Shown here: positions 16,904-25,191 of the stretch, piece by piece
Layout of the letters: each line of letters begins with the position of its first letter
Position numbering within the stretch: the first letter of the stretch is position 1
NCBI RefSeq assembly: GCF_021404305.1
Contig: NZ_JABFTX010000005.1
Coordinates: 62,001 to 126,000 of the forward strand
Source of the DNA: Billgrantia ethanolica
GTDB taxonomy: Bacteria; Pseudomonadota; Gammaproteobacteria; Pseudomonadales; Halomonadaceae
Length of the DNA: 64,000 bases
Reading direction: 5' to 3'
The notes under the pieces: model-generated
Database searches by the model: none
What the model saw: only the letters and a program-made list of their open reading frames with translations
Told to the model about the DNA's origin: nothing
Made by a program: the position numbers and the translations under genes

Positions 16904-17797
16904 GTGATCCGGGCCCATGATAAGCATCACTTCTACAAATACATGTCGGTCGAGACGGCTTTAAAGGTGATATCGAACCACTCTCTTCGGTGGAGTACCC
17001 CCCTAAAGTTCAATGATCCGTTTGACCATCAGATTGGCTTCACCTTCGGGTTCAGTGGTCCCGAAATCGGACAAGCTTTGTTCCGGGAGATAGAGCAGAT
17101 TGTCTTTCGGGGGAAAACCGATTTCAAAGAGCCTACTTTACTTACTCAACTCGCTCTCGGTCTACAGGGCATCGCAGGCAGACTTCCCGAAGAAGCGATT
17201 ATGAAAGAGCTTTGGGAGGCTACACAAGAGATAGCGTACAACTTCCCGCAAAATATTGAGAGGCTGCATGCCGCTATACAAGAACATCTTACGCACTCTC
17301 GGGTGCTCTGCGTCAGCGAGACAAACGACAATGTCGTGATGTGGTCGCACTACGCAGAGGAACACCGAGGCCTTGTCCTTAAGCTCCGCTGTATCGATGA
17401 GTTGGACAATACCCTCTTGGCGGCACGGAGAGTCGACTACTCAAGGGAATTCCCAATGTTCCCTTCCCTCGATCAGTACGTCCGGCACCTGACGGGTGAG
17501 GATCCAATTGATTTGGCTGCTCTGAGTTGGGATGTGGCCTTTACAAAGCACACCGACTGGGCGTACGAAAAAGAATGGCGTGTTCACATGCCGCTACTTC
17601 ACGAGCCACCGGGCGATGGCTATACGCTCCTTAAAGAGAATCCGAGCGTATTCGGAGCCGTGTATCTCGGATGCCGTATGACTGACGAGGTGAGGGAGCA
17701 GATTTTAGAAGCCGTAGAGGAACATATTCCCCATGCACAAGTTTTCCAGGGAAAAAGAAGCACCTCCTCGTTTGACCTTGAGTTTGAAGAGATATAG
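16904..17797 (+). CDS. DUF2971 domain protein
   Basis: A 297-residue protein starting with GTG at 16904 after GGGGGAGAGA. The pattern YKYMSVETALKVISNHSLRWSTPLKFNDPFD near the start, LCVSETNDNVVMWSHYAEEHRGLVL in the middle and EKEWRV towards the end is the DUF2971 signature. Proteins with this domain are common in islands and near toxin or defence genes. The conserved residues resemble those of ADP-ribosyl-transferring folds, but activity is not established here. Monocistronic in appearance. Confidence 0.75.
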   Translation: MIRAHDKHHFYKYMSVETALKVISNHSLRWSTPLKFNDPFDHQIGFTFGFSGPEIGQALFREIEQIVFRGKTDFKEPTLLTQLALGLQGIAGRLPEEAIMKELWEATQEIAYNFPQNIERLHAAIQEHLTHSRVLCVSETNDNVVMWSHYAEEHRGLVLKLRCIDELDNTLLAARRVDYSREFPMFPSLDQYVRHLTGEDPIDLAALSWDVAFTKHTDWAYEKEWRVHMPLLHEPPGDGYTLLKENPSVFGAVYLGCRMTDEVREQILEAVEEHIPHAQVFQGKRSTSSFDLEFEEI

Positions 17798-17963
17798 CAA
17801 TGAGCTGGCATGGAATGTTCAGAAGCTGCGTAGTGCCTCTCAAACGGCGGCTCAGCTCCAAGTTAAACCAGCTTCTTATGAATGATCGCTTCTGACCGTC
17901 TCCTGCCTCCCGATATTAGTCGGCAGCCTAGCCGCGCCCTTCCTTGATACCGCTCGAGATACA

Positions 17964-17999
17964 CGACTAAAGTCCCAACCCGATACGGGAAAAGTCCAA
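17964..17999 (+). promoter_or_regulatory. Regulon motif site 1 (before vdh)
   Basis: CGACTAAAGTC at 17964-17974, then 15 bases, then AAAAGTCCAA at 17990-17999; TTGCCTTA follows at 18015. The same three blocks with nearly the same spacing precede pobA. The motif ends 115 bases before the vdh start codon. Confidence 0.65.
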
Positions 18000-18088
18000 G
18001 TAATCCCGCTGATATTGCCTTATGCAGCCGTTGGCTTCGGGGAGAATGAGAAGCGGGCAATGCTGAAAACAACGCAACGGAGTGACCC

Positions 18089-19540
18089 ATGACGACCCTC
18101 GGATTGCTGATCGGCGGCCAGGCCAAGGCTGCCTCTGGAGAAGGAACGTTCGAACGTCGCAACCCTTTCACCGGTGAGGTGGCGACCACGGCGGCGGCGG
18201 CTTCGGTGGAGGATGCCAAGGCGGCGGCGGATGCCGCGGGCCGCGCCTTCGCGACCTGGTCGCAAACGGGCCCCGGCGAGCGGCGCGGCAAGCTGCTCAA
18301 GGCGGCGGAGCTGATGGAAGCGCGCCAGGCGGAGTTCATCGAGCGCATGGTGAACGAGACTGGCGCTACGCCGGGCTGGGCCGGCTTCAACGTGATGGTG
18401 GCTGCCGGCATGCTGCGCGAGGCAGCGTCGCTGACCACTCAGATTCAGGGCGATGTGATCCCTTCCAACGTACCCGACAACCTGGCCATGGGCATCCGCG
18501 TGCCCTGCGGCGTGGTGGTGGGTATCGCGCCGTGGAACGCGCCGATCATCCTCGGTACCCGCGCCGTGGCCACACCGCTGGCGTGCGGCAATACGGTGAT
18601 TCTCAAGGCGTCGGAGCAGTGCCCGGCGACCCACCATCTGATCGGCGAGGTGCTGGTGGAGGCCGGCCTCGGTGAGGGCGTGGTCAACGTGGTCACCAAT
18701 GCGCCCCACGAGGCCCCGCAGATCGTCGAGACGCTGATCGCCCACCCCGAGGTGACGCGCATCAACTTCACCGGTTCTACCGGGGTGGGGCGGATCATCG
18801 CCGAGAAGGCGGCGCACCATCTCAAGCCGGTGCTGCTGGAGTTGGGCGGCAAGGCGCCGTTCCTGGTGCTGGACGACGCCGATCTGGATGCCGCGGTGGA
18901 TGCGGCGATCTTCGGTGCCTTCTTCAACCAGGGGCAGATCTGCATGTCCACCGAGCGGCTGATCGTCGATGCCTCGGTGGCCGATGCCTTCGTCGACAAG
19001 CTGGCCACCCGCGCCGCGGCGCTCAAGGTCGGCGATCCGCGCGGCGAGGGCAACGCCCTGGGCACCCTGATCAACGCCGAGTCGGGGCAGAAGCTCAATG
19101 CGCTGCTCGACGATGCCGAGAGCCACGGTGCGCGCCTGGCCGCCGGCGGCCGGGCCGATGGGGTGATCATGCCGGCCACGGTGGTGGATGGCGTGACCCC
19201 GGCCATGCGCCTTTACAGCGAGGAGTCGTTCGGGCCGGTGGTGGCGGTGATCCGCGTCGATGGCGAGGAGGAGGCGATTCGCATCGCCAACGACAGCGAG
19301 TATGGCCTCTCGGCGGCGGTGTTCAGCCGCGACACGGCGCGGGCGATGAAGGTGGCCGGGAAGATCCGCTCGGGTATCTGCCATATCAATGCGCCAACGG
19401 TGCACGACGAGCCGCAGATGCCTTTCGGCGGCACCAAGGCCAGCGGTTACGGGCGCTTCGGCGGCAAGGCGGGTATCGAGGAGTTCACCGAGCTGCGTTG
19501 GGTGACGGTGCAACTGGGCCCACGGCACTATCCTATTTGA
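18089..19540 (+). CDS. vdh: Vanillin dehydrogenase (NAD-dependent aldehyde dehydrogenase)
   Basis: A 483-residue aldehyde dehydrogenase oxidising vanillin and related benzaldehydes to the acids (vanillate, 4-hydroxybenzoate). The block GMLREAASLTTQIQGDVIPSNVP and the following PCGVVVGIAPWNAPIILG are very close to Pseudomonas Vdh. Catalytic features seen are GSTGVG in the NAD-binding fold, Glu in LELGGKAP (about residue 253) and Cys in GQICMSTER (about 287). It is a single gene preceded by the shared CGACTAAAGTC motif and faces a MarR regulator and feruloyl-CoA synthase on its downstream side. VanAB for its product lies 30 kb away in the same window. Confidence 0.88.
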   Translation: MTTLGLLIGGQAKAASGEGTFERRNPFTGEVATTAAAASVEDAKAAADAAGRAFATWSQTGPGERRGKLLKAAELMEARQAEFIERMVNETGATPGWAGFNVMVAAGMLREAASLTTQIQGDVIPSNVPDNLAMGIRVPCGVVVGIAPWNAPIILGTRAVATPLACGNTVILKASEQCPATHHLIGEVLVEAGLGEGVVNVVTNAPHEAPQIVETLIAHPEVTRINFTGSTGVGRIIAEKAAHHLKPVLLELGGKAPFLVLDDADLDAAVDAAIFGAFFNQGQICMSTERLIVDASVADAFVDKLATRAAALKVGDPRGEGNALGTLINAESGQKLNALLDDAESHGARLAAGGRADGVIMPATVVDGVTPAMRLYSEESFGPVVAVIRVDGEEEAIRIANDSEYGLSAAVFSRDTARAMKVAGKIRSGICHINAPTVHDEPQMPFGGTKASGYGRFGGKAGIEEFTELRWVTVQLGPRHYPI

Positions 19541-19578
19541 GCAGCCCCCATTTGAGCTGCCGAGCCAGGCAAGTAGCA

Positions 19579-19599
19579 GGGGGCGATGGTATCGCCCCC
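19579..19599. terminator. Hairpin between convergent vdh and marR
   Basis: GGGGGCGAT-GGT-ATCGCCCCC, a 9-bp perfect stem in the 80-base gap between two convergent genes. It lacks a clear T run. Confidence 0.5.
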
Positions 19600-19621
19600 T
19601 ACGCTTGGCAGGCGACGGGCC

Positions 19622-20080
19622 TTAGTTGCCCTTGCGGTTCTCGATGATGCGGTCGAGCAGGTCGAGCAGCCATTCGCGCTCGCCCTCTTTCATGAACTTG
19701 TCGAAGCGGTCTTCGCCCGCCGAGACCTTGCGGTTGAGCCGCTCAGTGAACTCCTTGCCCTTTTCGGTCAGGTAGAGCGCATAGGAGCGGCGGTCGTTCT
19801 TCGACTTGCGCCGCTCCACCACCTCCATGCTCTCCAGCTTGTCGATGGCCGCCACCATGGCGGAGCGGTCCACGTTCAGGGCCGTGGAAACCGCCGACTG
19901 GGTCAAGCCAGGGTTGTGGTAGATGATGGCGAGGATGCTGAACAGCCCGGGCGTGATGCCCTCCTGCGCACAGGCCTCGAAGAAGACGTCGAAGTAGACG
20001 AGCTGCGCCCGGCGTAGCTTGTAACCAAGGCGGGATTGCAGCATGGAGTAGTCGATTCCGTTCTGGTCGTCGTTGCTCAT
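19622..20080 (-). CDS. MarR-family regulator, probable hydroxycinnamoyl-CoA-responsive repressor
   Basis: A 152-residue MarR protein with the winged helix spanning about residues 40-110 (GLTQSAVSTALNVDRSAMVAAIDKLESMEVVERRKSKNDRRSY in outline). It is divergent from feruloyl-CoA synthase. Characterised neighbours of this kind (CouR, HcaR, FerC/FerR) repress hydroxycinnamate genes and release DNA on binding a hydroxycinnamoyl-CoA; that ligand is inferred here. The promoters of feruloyl-CoA synthase and the porin carry CAACAATTT in the spacer, and two TTGTTGATTCAACAA palindromes lie at 37634 and 40764. All are candidate targets of this protein. Confidence 0.8.
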   Translation of the reverse strand: MSNDDQNGIDYSMLQSRLGYKLRRAQLVYFDVFFEACAQEGITPGLFSILAIIYHNPGLTQSAVSTALNVDRSAMVAAIDKLESMEVVERRKSKNDRRSYALYLTEKGKEFTERLNRKVSAGEDRFDKFMKEGEREWLLDLLDRIIENRKGN

Positions 20081-20405
20081 GAATATGTGGGTCCTGACCT
20101 AGGGTGAGCCACGCGGGCGGAGCAGTGAATAGCCTATCGGATAGCAGCTGGCGGGGCTGCCTGGGTACCAACTTTAGTCGTATCCAGGCGTGATGGGTAT
20201 CGCCCGATGTGCCGCATATCTTTTTGATATTCTTTGGTTTTCCTCACCTGCCGCTGGCATTCCCAAGCATAATGTTATGGTGGTTAAATGTTTGACTATC
20301 CAACAATTTAAAAAAATACTGGACCCATGTTACCAAGGCTCCCAGGCCGAGGGTAGCGAATGCCCCTTTCGACCCCTGACAACGATCACAACAGCAGGAG
20401 CGCCC
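20081..20405. promoter_or_regulatory. marR-fcs divergent control region
   Basis: A 325-base gap. It contains regulon motif site 2 (ACTTTAGTCG, 20171-20180). A sigma-70-like promoter for the rightward gene also lies here: TTGACT at 20292-20297, 17 bases, AATACT at 20315-20320. The spacer includes CAACAATTT (20301-20309), matching half of the dyad in the porin promoter. Confidence 0.6.
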
Positions 20406-22244
20406 ATGCTTCACCCCTTTCGCGATGTTCACCTGGGCACTGCCACTGCCCGACTGGTCTCGCGCGATGACGGCACCCAACTGCTCAGCATCGAGGAGCC
20501 TCTTGGCGACTATCCCGCTACGCTGCTCGAGTGTCTGGAGCGCTGGGCCGACGAGGCGCCGGAGAGAACCTTCGTGGCGCGCCGCGACGCGAGCGGCGAG
20601 TGGCAGCGCCTGAGCTATGCCGACACCCTGAGCCGCGTGCGTTGCCTGGCCCAGGCGCTGCTCGATCACGAGCTGAGCGTCGAGCGGCCGCTGGTCATCC
20701 TCAGCGGCAACTCCATCGAGCACCTGCTGCTGGCCCAGGCGGCCATGTACGTGGGCGTGCCGTTCGCTCCCATCTCGCCGGCCTATTCGCTGGTCAGCCG
20801 CGACTACGCCAAGCTACGCCATATCGTCGAGCTGCTGACTCCCGGCCTGCTGCTGGTCGACAAGGCCAAGGATTTCGCGCCGGCGCTGGCGGCGGTGCAG
20901 CCGGCCGACTGCGGTTGCGTGGCGGTGGATACCACCGGCTTTCCCGGCATCGATGCCTTCGAGTCGCTGCTGGATACGCCCCCCACCGAGGCGGTGGAGG
21001 CGGCCCGCGCGGCGGTCACTCCCGATACCATCGTCAAGTTTCTGTTCACCTCGGGTTCCACCGGCATGCCCAAGGGGGTGATCAATACGCACCGCATGCT
21101 CTGTTCCAACCAGGAGATGCTGGCGTCGCTGATGCCCTTCATGCGCGACGAGCCGCCGGTGCTGGTGGACTGGCTGCCGTGGAACCACACCTTCGGCGGC
21201 AACCACAACGTCGGCATCGTGCTCTACAACGGCGGCAGCCTCTATATCGACGACGGCCGCCCGGTGCCGGGGGAGTTCGAGAAAACCATCGCCAACCTGC
21301 GCGAGATCGCGCCCACGGTGTACTTCAACGTGCCCAAGGGCTTCGAGATCCTGGTGGATTACCTGAAGCGCGAGGATGCCCTGCGCGAGACCTTCTTCTC
21401 GCGGCTCAATCTGATGTTCTTCGCCGCCGCGGGGCTCTCCCAGCACATCTGGGACGAGCTCGACCGGCTGGCCGTCCAGACCCTTGGCTGCAAGGTGGGC
21501 ATGCTCACGGGGCTGGGCGCCACCGAGACTGCGCCCTCGGCCATGTTCGCTTCGCTGGAGGAGTCCAAGTCGGGGGTGGTGGGCCTGCCGGCCCGCGGTG
21601 TGACGATCAAGCTGGTGCCCAACAGCGGCAAGCTGGAGTGCCGGGTCAAGGGGCCCAGCGTGATGCCGGGCTACTGGCGCCAGCCGGAGCTCACCGCCAA
21701 GAGCTTCGACGAGGAGGGCTTCTACTGCCTGGGCGATGCGGTCAAGTTCATCGACCCGGACGACCCCCAGCGCGGCATGCGCTTCGACGGTCGCATCTCC
21801 GAGGACTTCAAGCTCGATACCGGCACCTGGGTCAGCGTCGGGCCACTGCGGGCGCGCATCATCGAAGCCGGCGCCCCCCACGTGAAGGACGTGGTGATTG
21901 CCGGCATCGACAAGCCCTATATCTCGGTCATGGTGTTCCCGGATCTGGAGAAGTGCCGCGAGCTGGCGGGGCTGGACCGCGAGGTCGATGCCGCCACGGT
22001 GCTGGCAAGCGAGCCGGTGCGCGAGCGCTTCCGGCAGATGCTGCGCGACCTGGACGCTCACAGCACCGGCAGCTCCACCCGGGTGCGGCGCCTGGTACTG
22101 CTCGACGAACCGCCGCGGCTGGATGCCCATGAGATCACCGACAAAGGCTCGATCAACCAGCGTGCGGTGCTCGATAACCGGGCCGCCATCGTCGACGAGC
22201 TGTATCGCGAGCCACTGCCGCCGAGCGTCCTGCAGCTCGGTTGA
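20406..22244 (+). CDS. fcs: Feruloyl-CoA synthase
   Basis: A 612-residue AMP-forming acyl-CoA synthetase that activates ferulate, and probably coumarate and caffeate, to the CoA thioester. It contains VPFAPISPAYSLVSRDYAKLRHI and the DEPPRLDAHEITDKGSINQ C-terminal block characteristic of Fcs. The P-loop TSGSTGMPKG (about residue 220) and the GLGATETAPS motif are intact. The ATG at 20406 has AGGAG 6 bases upstream; a longer in-frame start at 20190 overlaps the promoter and is rejected. No feruloyl-CoA hydratase/aldolase gene is adjacent. Product metabolism therefore relies on a gene outside the window or on the beta-oxidation genes at 40.9-47.2 kb. Confidence 0.87.
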   Translation: MLHPFRDVHLGTATARLVSRDDGTQLLSIEEPLGDYPATLLECLERWADEAPERTFVARRDASGEWQRLSYADTLSRVRCLAQALLDHELSVERPLVILSGNSIEHLLLAQAAMYVGVPFAPISPAYSLVSRDYAKLRHIVELLTPGLLLVDKAKDFAPALAAVQPADCGCVAVDTTGFPGIDAFESLLDTPPTEAVEAARAAVTPDTIVKFLFTSGSTGMPKGVINTHRMLCSNQEMLASLMPFMRDEPPVLVDWLPWNHTFGGNHNVGIVLYNGGSLYIDDGRPVPGEFEKTIANLREIAPTVYFNVPKGFEILVDYLKREDALRETFFSRLNLMFFAAAGLSQHIWDELDRLAVQTLGCKVGMLTGLGATETAPSAMFASLEESKSGVVGLPARGVTIKLVPNSGKLECRVKGPSVMPGYWRQPELTAKSFDEEGFYCLGDAVKFIDPDDPQRGMRFDGRISEDFKLDTGTWVSVGPLRARIIEAGAPHVKDVVIAGIDKPYISVMVFPDLEKCRELAGLDREVDAATVLASEPVRERFRQMLRDLDAHSTGSSTRVRRLVLLDEPPRLDAHEITDKGSINQRAVLDNRAAIVDELYREPLPPSVLQLG

Positions 22245-22308
22245 GTCCGATATCGCGTGCATCGATTCCGCTGAGCACTCCTGTAGAGCAACACAGGCTG
22301 CATGTCTG

Positions 22309-22334
22309 ACGCCCCGTCCTGGAAGCCGGGGCGT
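22309..22334 (+). terminator. Hairpin after fcs
   Basis: ACGCCCCG, 10-base loop, CGGGGCGT, then TCCTCGTTCT. An 8-bp stem with a weak T-rich tail. Confidence 0.5.
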
Positions 22335-22380
22335 TCCTCGTTCTGGTAAGCGAGTACCTCGTTTCAGCAGCTACGGCATT

Positions 22381-22550
22381 CGACTTTAGCAAGGGAGGCT
22401 GTGTGAGCGATTGCCGATGCACACCCTGGAAATCTCTGCAACTCTTTGTATGAATTGTGTTTTTCCATTTTCCAATATTGTTCGTTATGCGGACGATATG
22501 TTGATATAAACATTGTGTTTGACAACAATTTGTTTGTTGGAAAGTATTGT
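22381..22550 (+). promoter_or_regulatory. Porin promoter region with regulon motif site 3
   Basis: CGACTTTAGC at 22381-22390 is a one-mismatch version of the shared motif. Further down, TTGACA (22519-22524) is a good -35 box, with AAGTAT 17 bases later as a weak -10. Overlapping them is an inverted repeat CAACAA-N5-TTGTTG (22523-22539), well placed for a repressor. Confidence 0.5.
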
Positions 22551-22604
22551 TATGCAGCGTTTGAGCGCGCTGCTCGCCAACAAGACACACAATGGGAACA
22601 CACA

Positions 22605-23603
22605 ATGACAACGCTCCAACGACTGACCTTGACGCCTCTCGCTTTCGCCCTGGCCGCTGCGGTTTCCGGACAGGCCCTGGCCGACACCCAGCACAACGGC
22701 CCCACCTTCTCCGGCAACGTGACCGGCGGCGTACTCGACGTAAGCGACCGCGATCTCGACCTCTGGGCCTTCCGGGCCGAGGCCGGCGTGGGTGGGGTCT
22801 ACACCGTCAATCCCAGCCTCCGCATCCGCTACGACCTGATCGCCGACTTCGCCAATGCCATCAACTCCGTGGATGAGCAGACCTGGACGCCGGGCGCCCA
22901 CCGCCAGGATGACGGCGAGATCTACATCCGCACCGCCCGCGTGCTGCTGCTGACCGACTTCGGTAGCTTCGGCTTCCAGCCCCGCGTGCCCTCCGGCTTC
23001 TGGCACCAGATTTACAACAACATCGACACCTTCGAATACAACCGCTTCCATGGCCAGACCGGGCAGAACGCCATCTTCGGCCAAGCCGAGCAGGGCAGCG
23101 ACGTGCTCTCCTACGGCACGCCCACGTTCGGTGGCTTCCAGTTCATCGGCGCCGTGATGACCACCAACGCCCAGAACGATCAGGACTTCGACGTGGTGAC
23201 GGGGCGTTTGGTCTACAACGAAGGGCCGCTCAACTTCGGCATCGGCCATACCCAGGTGCGCCGCCCGGGCATCGACAACCTGCACCGTACCTCCTTCGGC
23301 ATCGGCTACGACTTCGGCATGGTGCAACTGGGCGGGGTATACGAGCACAACGACGACCGCGAGGACAGCGGTGCCGCTTCCGACTTCGATGCCTGGGGTG
23401 TGAACGTCTCGGCCAATCTGAGCGATGCCTGGTCGGTCTCCCTCGGCTACGCCGAGAACAACCGCAACTTCGATCTCGACAACGACGCCTGGGTGGGTAT
23501 CGTGCGCCACCACTTCAACGACAAGGTGTACGGCTTCCTCGAGGCAGGCCGCTACGACCGCACCGACAACAACGTGGCGGCGGGTCTCAGCGTCAGCTTC
23601 TGA
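22605..23603 (+). CDS. Outer-membrane porin
   Basis: A 332-residue protein with a signal peptide (about residues 1-24, cleavage after GQALA before DTQHNG). A beta-barrel pattern follows: alternating strands with short Asp/Asn-rich turns, ending AAGLSVSF with the C-terminal Phe needed for BAM insertion. It is smaller than classical trimeric porins. The start at 22605 is chosen for its signal peptide; the upstream in-frame extension covers the promoter. It lies behind fcs with its own promoter carrying the same half-site as fcs, so its likely job is uptake of hydroxycinnamates across the outer membrane. Substrate is inferred. Confidence 0.8.
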   Translation: MTTLQRLTLTPLAFALAAAVSGQALADTQHNGPTFSGNVTGGVLDVSDRDLDLWAFRAEAGVGGVYTVNPSLRIRYDLIADFANAINSVDEQTWTPGAHRQDDGEIYIRTARVLLLTDFGSFGFQPRVPSGFWHQIYNNIDTFEYNRFHGQTGQNAIFGQAEQGSDVLSYGTPTFGGFQFIGAVMTTNAQNDQDFDVVTGRLVYNEGPLNFGIGHTQVRRPGIDNLHRTSFGIGYDFGMVQLGGVYEHNDDREDSGAASDFDAWGVNVSANLSDAWSVSLGYAENNRNFDLDNDAWVGIVRHHFNDKVYGFLEAGRYDRTDNNVAAGLSVSF

Positions 23604-23638
23604 TGCCAAGGTGCTCTGTGTCCGACTAGCTTGCTTTC

Positions 23639-23671
23639 GGCCCGGCGAGAACGCGACTCGCCGGGCCTTTT
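23639..23671 (+). terminator. Strong rho-independent terminator after porin
   Basis: GGCCCGGCGAG, seven-base loop, CTCGCCGGGCC, then TTTT. An 11-bp perfect stem. Confidence 0.9.
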
Positions 23672-23907
23672 CGCGTTGGTTCTCCTGCTTTTACCGCTGC
23701 CAGCTTCCTGCTGCCAGTTAGCCCTATGCCCGGCGCTGGCCTACCTGCTTATGATGTAGAGCATCGCTATCTCGCGCCCCTTCCCTTGTTTTCTCTCCTT
23801 GCCTCTCCTTTCAAGAGAGCCCGCTAACTTTTTGTTAAGCCGGGCATGATTTTTCTTCAGTACAGCTGTTCCCCACCCTTGTATATGTTGAAAGTCAGCG
23901 GTGTACG

Positions 23908-23933
23908 GTTTGTACCGGGAATTCATACAAAAC
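23908..23933 (+). promoter_or_regulatory. Candidate LysR-type operator before CaiB/PrpD operon
   Basis: Inverted repeat GTTTGTA-N11-TACAAAAC, which contains the T-N11-A geometry of LysR boxes and ends 28 bases before the CoA-transferase start. The GcvA-like LysR gene at 36386-37270 is the nearest candidate partner. The position is close to the start, so it may be repressive or set just upstream of a downstream promoter. Confidence 0.4.
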
Positions 23934-23961
23934 GAATAACTTGAGAAAGTGACGAGGTGCT

Positions 23962-25191
23962 ATGTCTCCCCCTTTTGCAGGCGTGCGAATCATCGATGCC
24001 ACCCATGTGTTGGCCGGCCCTTTTTCCACGTATCAGCTGGCCGTGTTGGGGGCGGACGTCATCAAGGTGGAGTCGCCATCCGATCCCGACCAGGCGCGTC
24101 TTCAAGGATCCGATCGGAAACTGAACGATATCGGCATGGGCACGGCGTTCATGTCGCAGGCGAGCAACAAGAAGGCTGTCGCCATCGATTTCAAGAAGCC
24201 CGAAGGGCAAGAAATCATGAAGAAGCTGCTGGCAACGGCCGACGTGTTCGTCGAGAACTATCGCCCCGGTGCTCTGGAAAAGCTTGGGCTGGGATATGAA
24301 GAGTTGGCAGCCATCAACCCGGCGCTGATCTATTGCTCCATTTCTGCGTTTGGCACCACGGGGCCGCGCCGGGAGCTGACGGCCTACGACAATGTCATTC
24401 AGGCCTTCTCCGGCATGATGGCAATGACGGGAGACCGTCATACCGGGCCGCTCAAGAGCGGGGCGCCGGTAGTCGATTATGCCACGGGCACGACAGCGGC
24501 ATTTTCCATCGCGACGGCGCTCTTTCAGCGTGAGCGCAACGGTGGCAAAGGGCAGTTCATCGATGTGTCGATGCTGGACACGGCCCTGATGCTGACAAGC
24601 CCAGCCTTGACTGCCCTGCTGTGGAACGGGGCGAAGCCGGAGCCAAAGGGCAACACCTTCCCCTTTGCCACCATCGGTTGCTACCAGGCTTCCGATGAGC
24701 CATTGATGATCGCTGCCTCCAACCTGACCCAGCAGAAACGCCTGTGGACCGCGCTGGGGCGCGAGGACATGATCAAGGAGAACAACAATCAGCGCCTGGA
24801 TGGCCATGCGCAAGAGGCGCGAGTCATTGCGGAAATCATCGGCACCATGACGGCGAGCTACTGGGAGACGTTCTTGCAGCAGCGACGCATTCCGGCGGCA
24901 CGCATCAGGCGGCTGGAGGAGGCGCTGGCAGATCCGCATGTCGGCGCGAGAGGCGTGCTGCACGGCCAGCCTATCGCCGAGAATGACGAGCGCGAACTGG
25001 TCGTGCCGGTCTCGGCGTTCACGATGTCCGCCGGAGAGCGGCGAATCACTTCTCCTCCGCAAAGGGTCGGCGCCCAGACGGGAGAGCTGCTCACCAGTCT
25101 GGGATACTCGGCAGGCGATCTGCAGGCGCTGAAAGCCGCGGGTGTCATCGGCGGTGCGCTGGACGAGATCCACGCAGAGAGTCCGCAATGA
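23962..25191 (+). CDS. CaiB/BaiF family (type III) CoA-transferase
   Basis: A 409-residue formyl-CoA-transferase-fold enzyme that moves CoA between carboxylic acids. It contains GVRIIDATHVLAGPFSTYQLAVLGADVIKVE at the N-terminus and FVENYRPGALEKLGL around residues 90-105. The catalytic Asp is expected in GQFIDVSMLDTAL near residue 200 (family position about 169). GAGGTG precedes the ATG. The stop overlaps the next start (ATGA), so it is translationally coupled to MmgE/PrpD. A second type III transferase lies at 60059, also next to a tripartite tricarboxylate transporter. The substrate is probably a dicarboxylate or branched acid imported by that transporter; this is inference. Confidence 0.85.
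   Translation: MSPPFAGVRIIDATHVLAGPFSTYQLAVLGADVIKVESPSDPDQARLQGSDRKLNDIGMGTAFMSQASNKKAVAIDFKKPEGQEIMKKLLATADVFVENYRPGALEKLGLGYEELAAINPALIYCSISAFGTTGPRRELTAYDNVIQAFSGMMAMTGDRHTGPLKSGAPVVDYATGTTAAFSIATALFQRERNGGKGQFIDVSMLDTALMLTSPALTALLWNGAKPEPKGNTFPFATIGCYQASDEPLMIAASNLTQQKRLWTALGREDMIKENNNQRLDGHAQEARVIAEIIGTMTASYWETFLQQRRIPAARIRRLEEALADPHVGARGVLHGQPIAENDERELVVPVSAFTMSAGERRITSPPQRVGAQTGELLTSLGYSAGDLQALKAAGVIGGALDEIHAESPQ

Noticed and set aside
18020..19528. 502-residue open frame opposite vanillin dehydrogenase
   Set aside because: Arg/His-rich shadow frame; vdh has full catalytic motifs on the plus strand.
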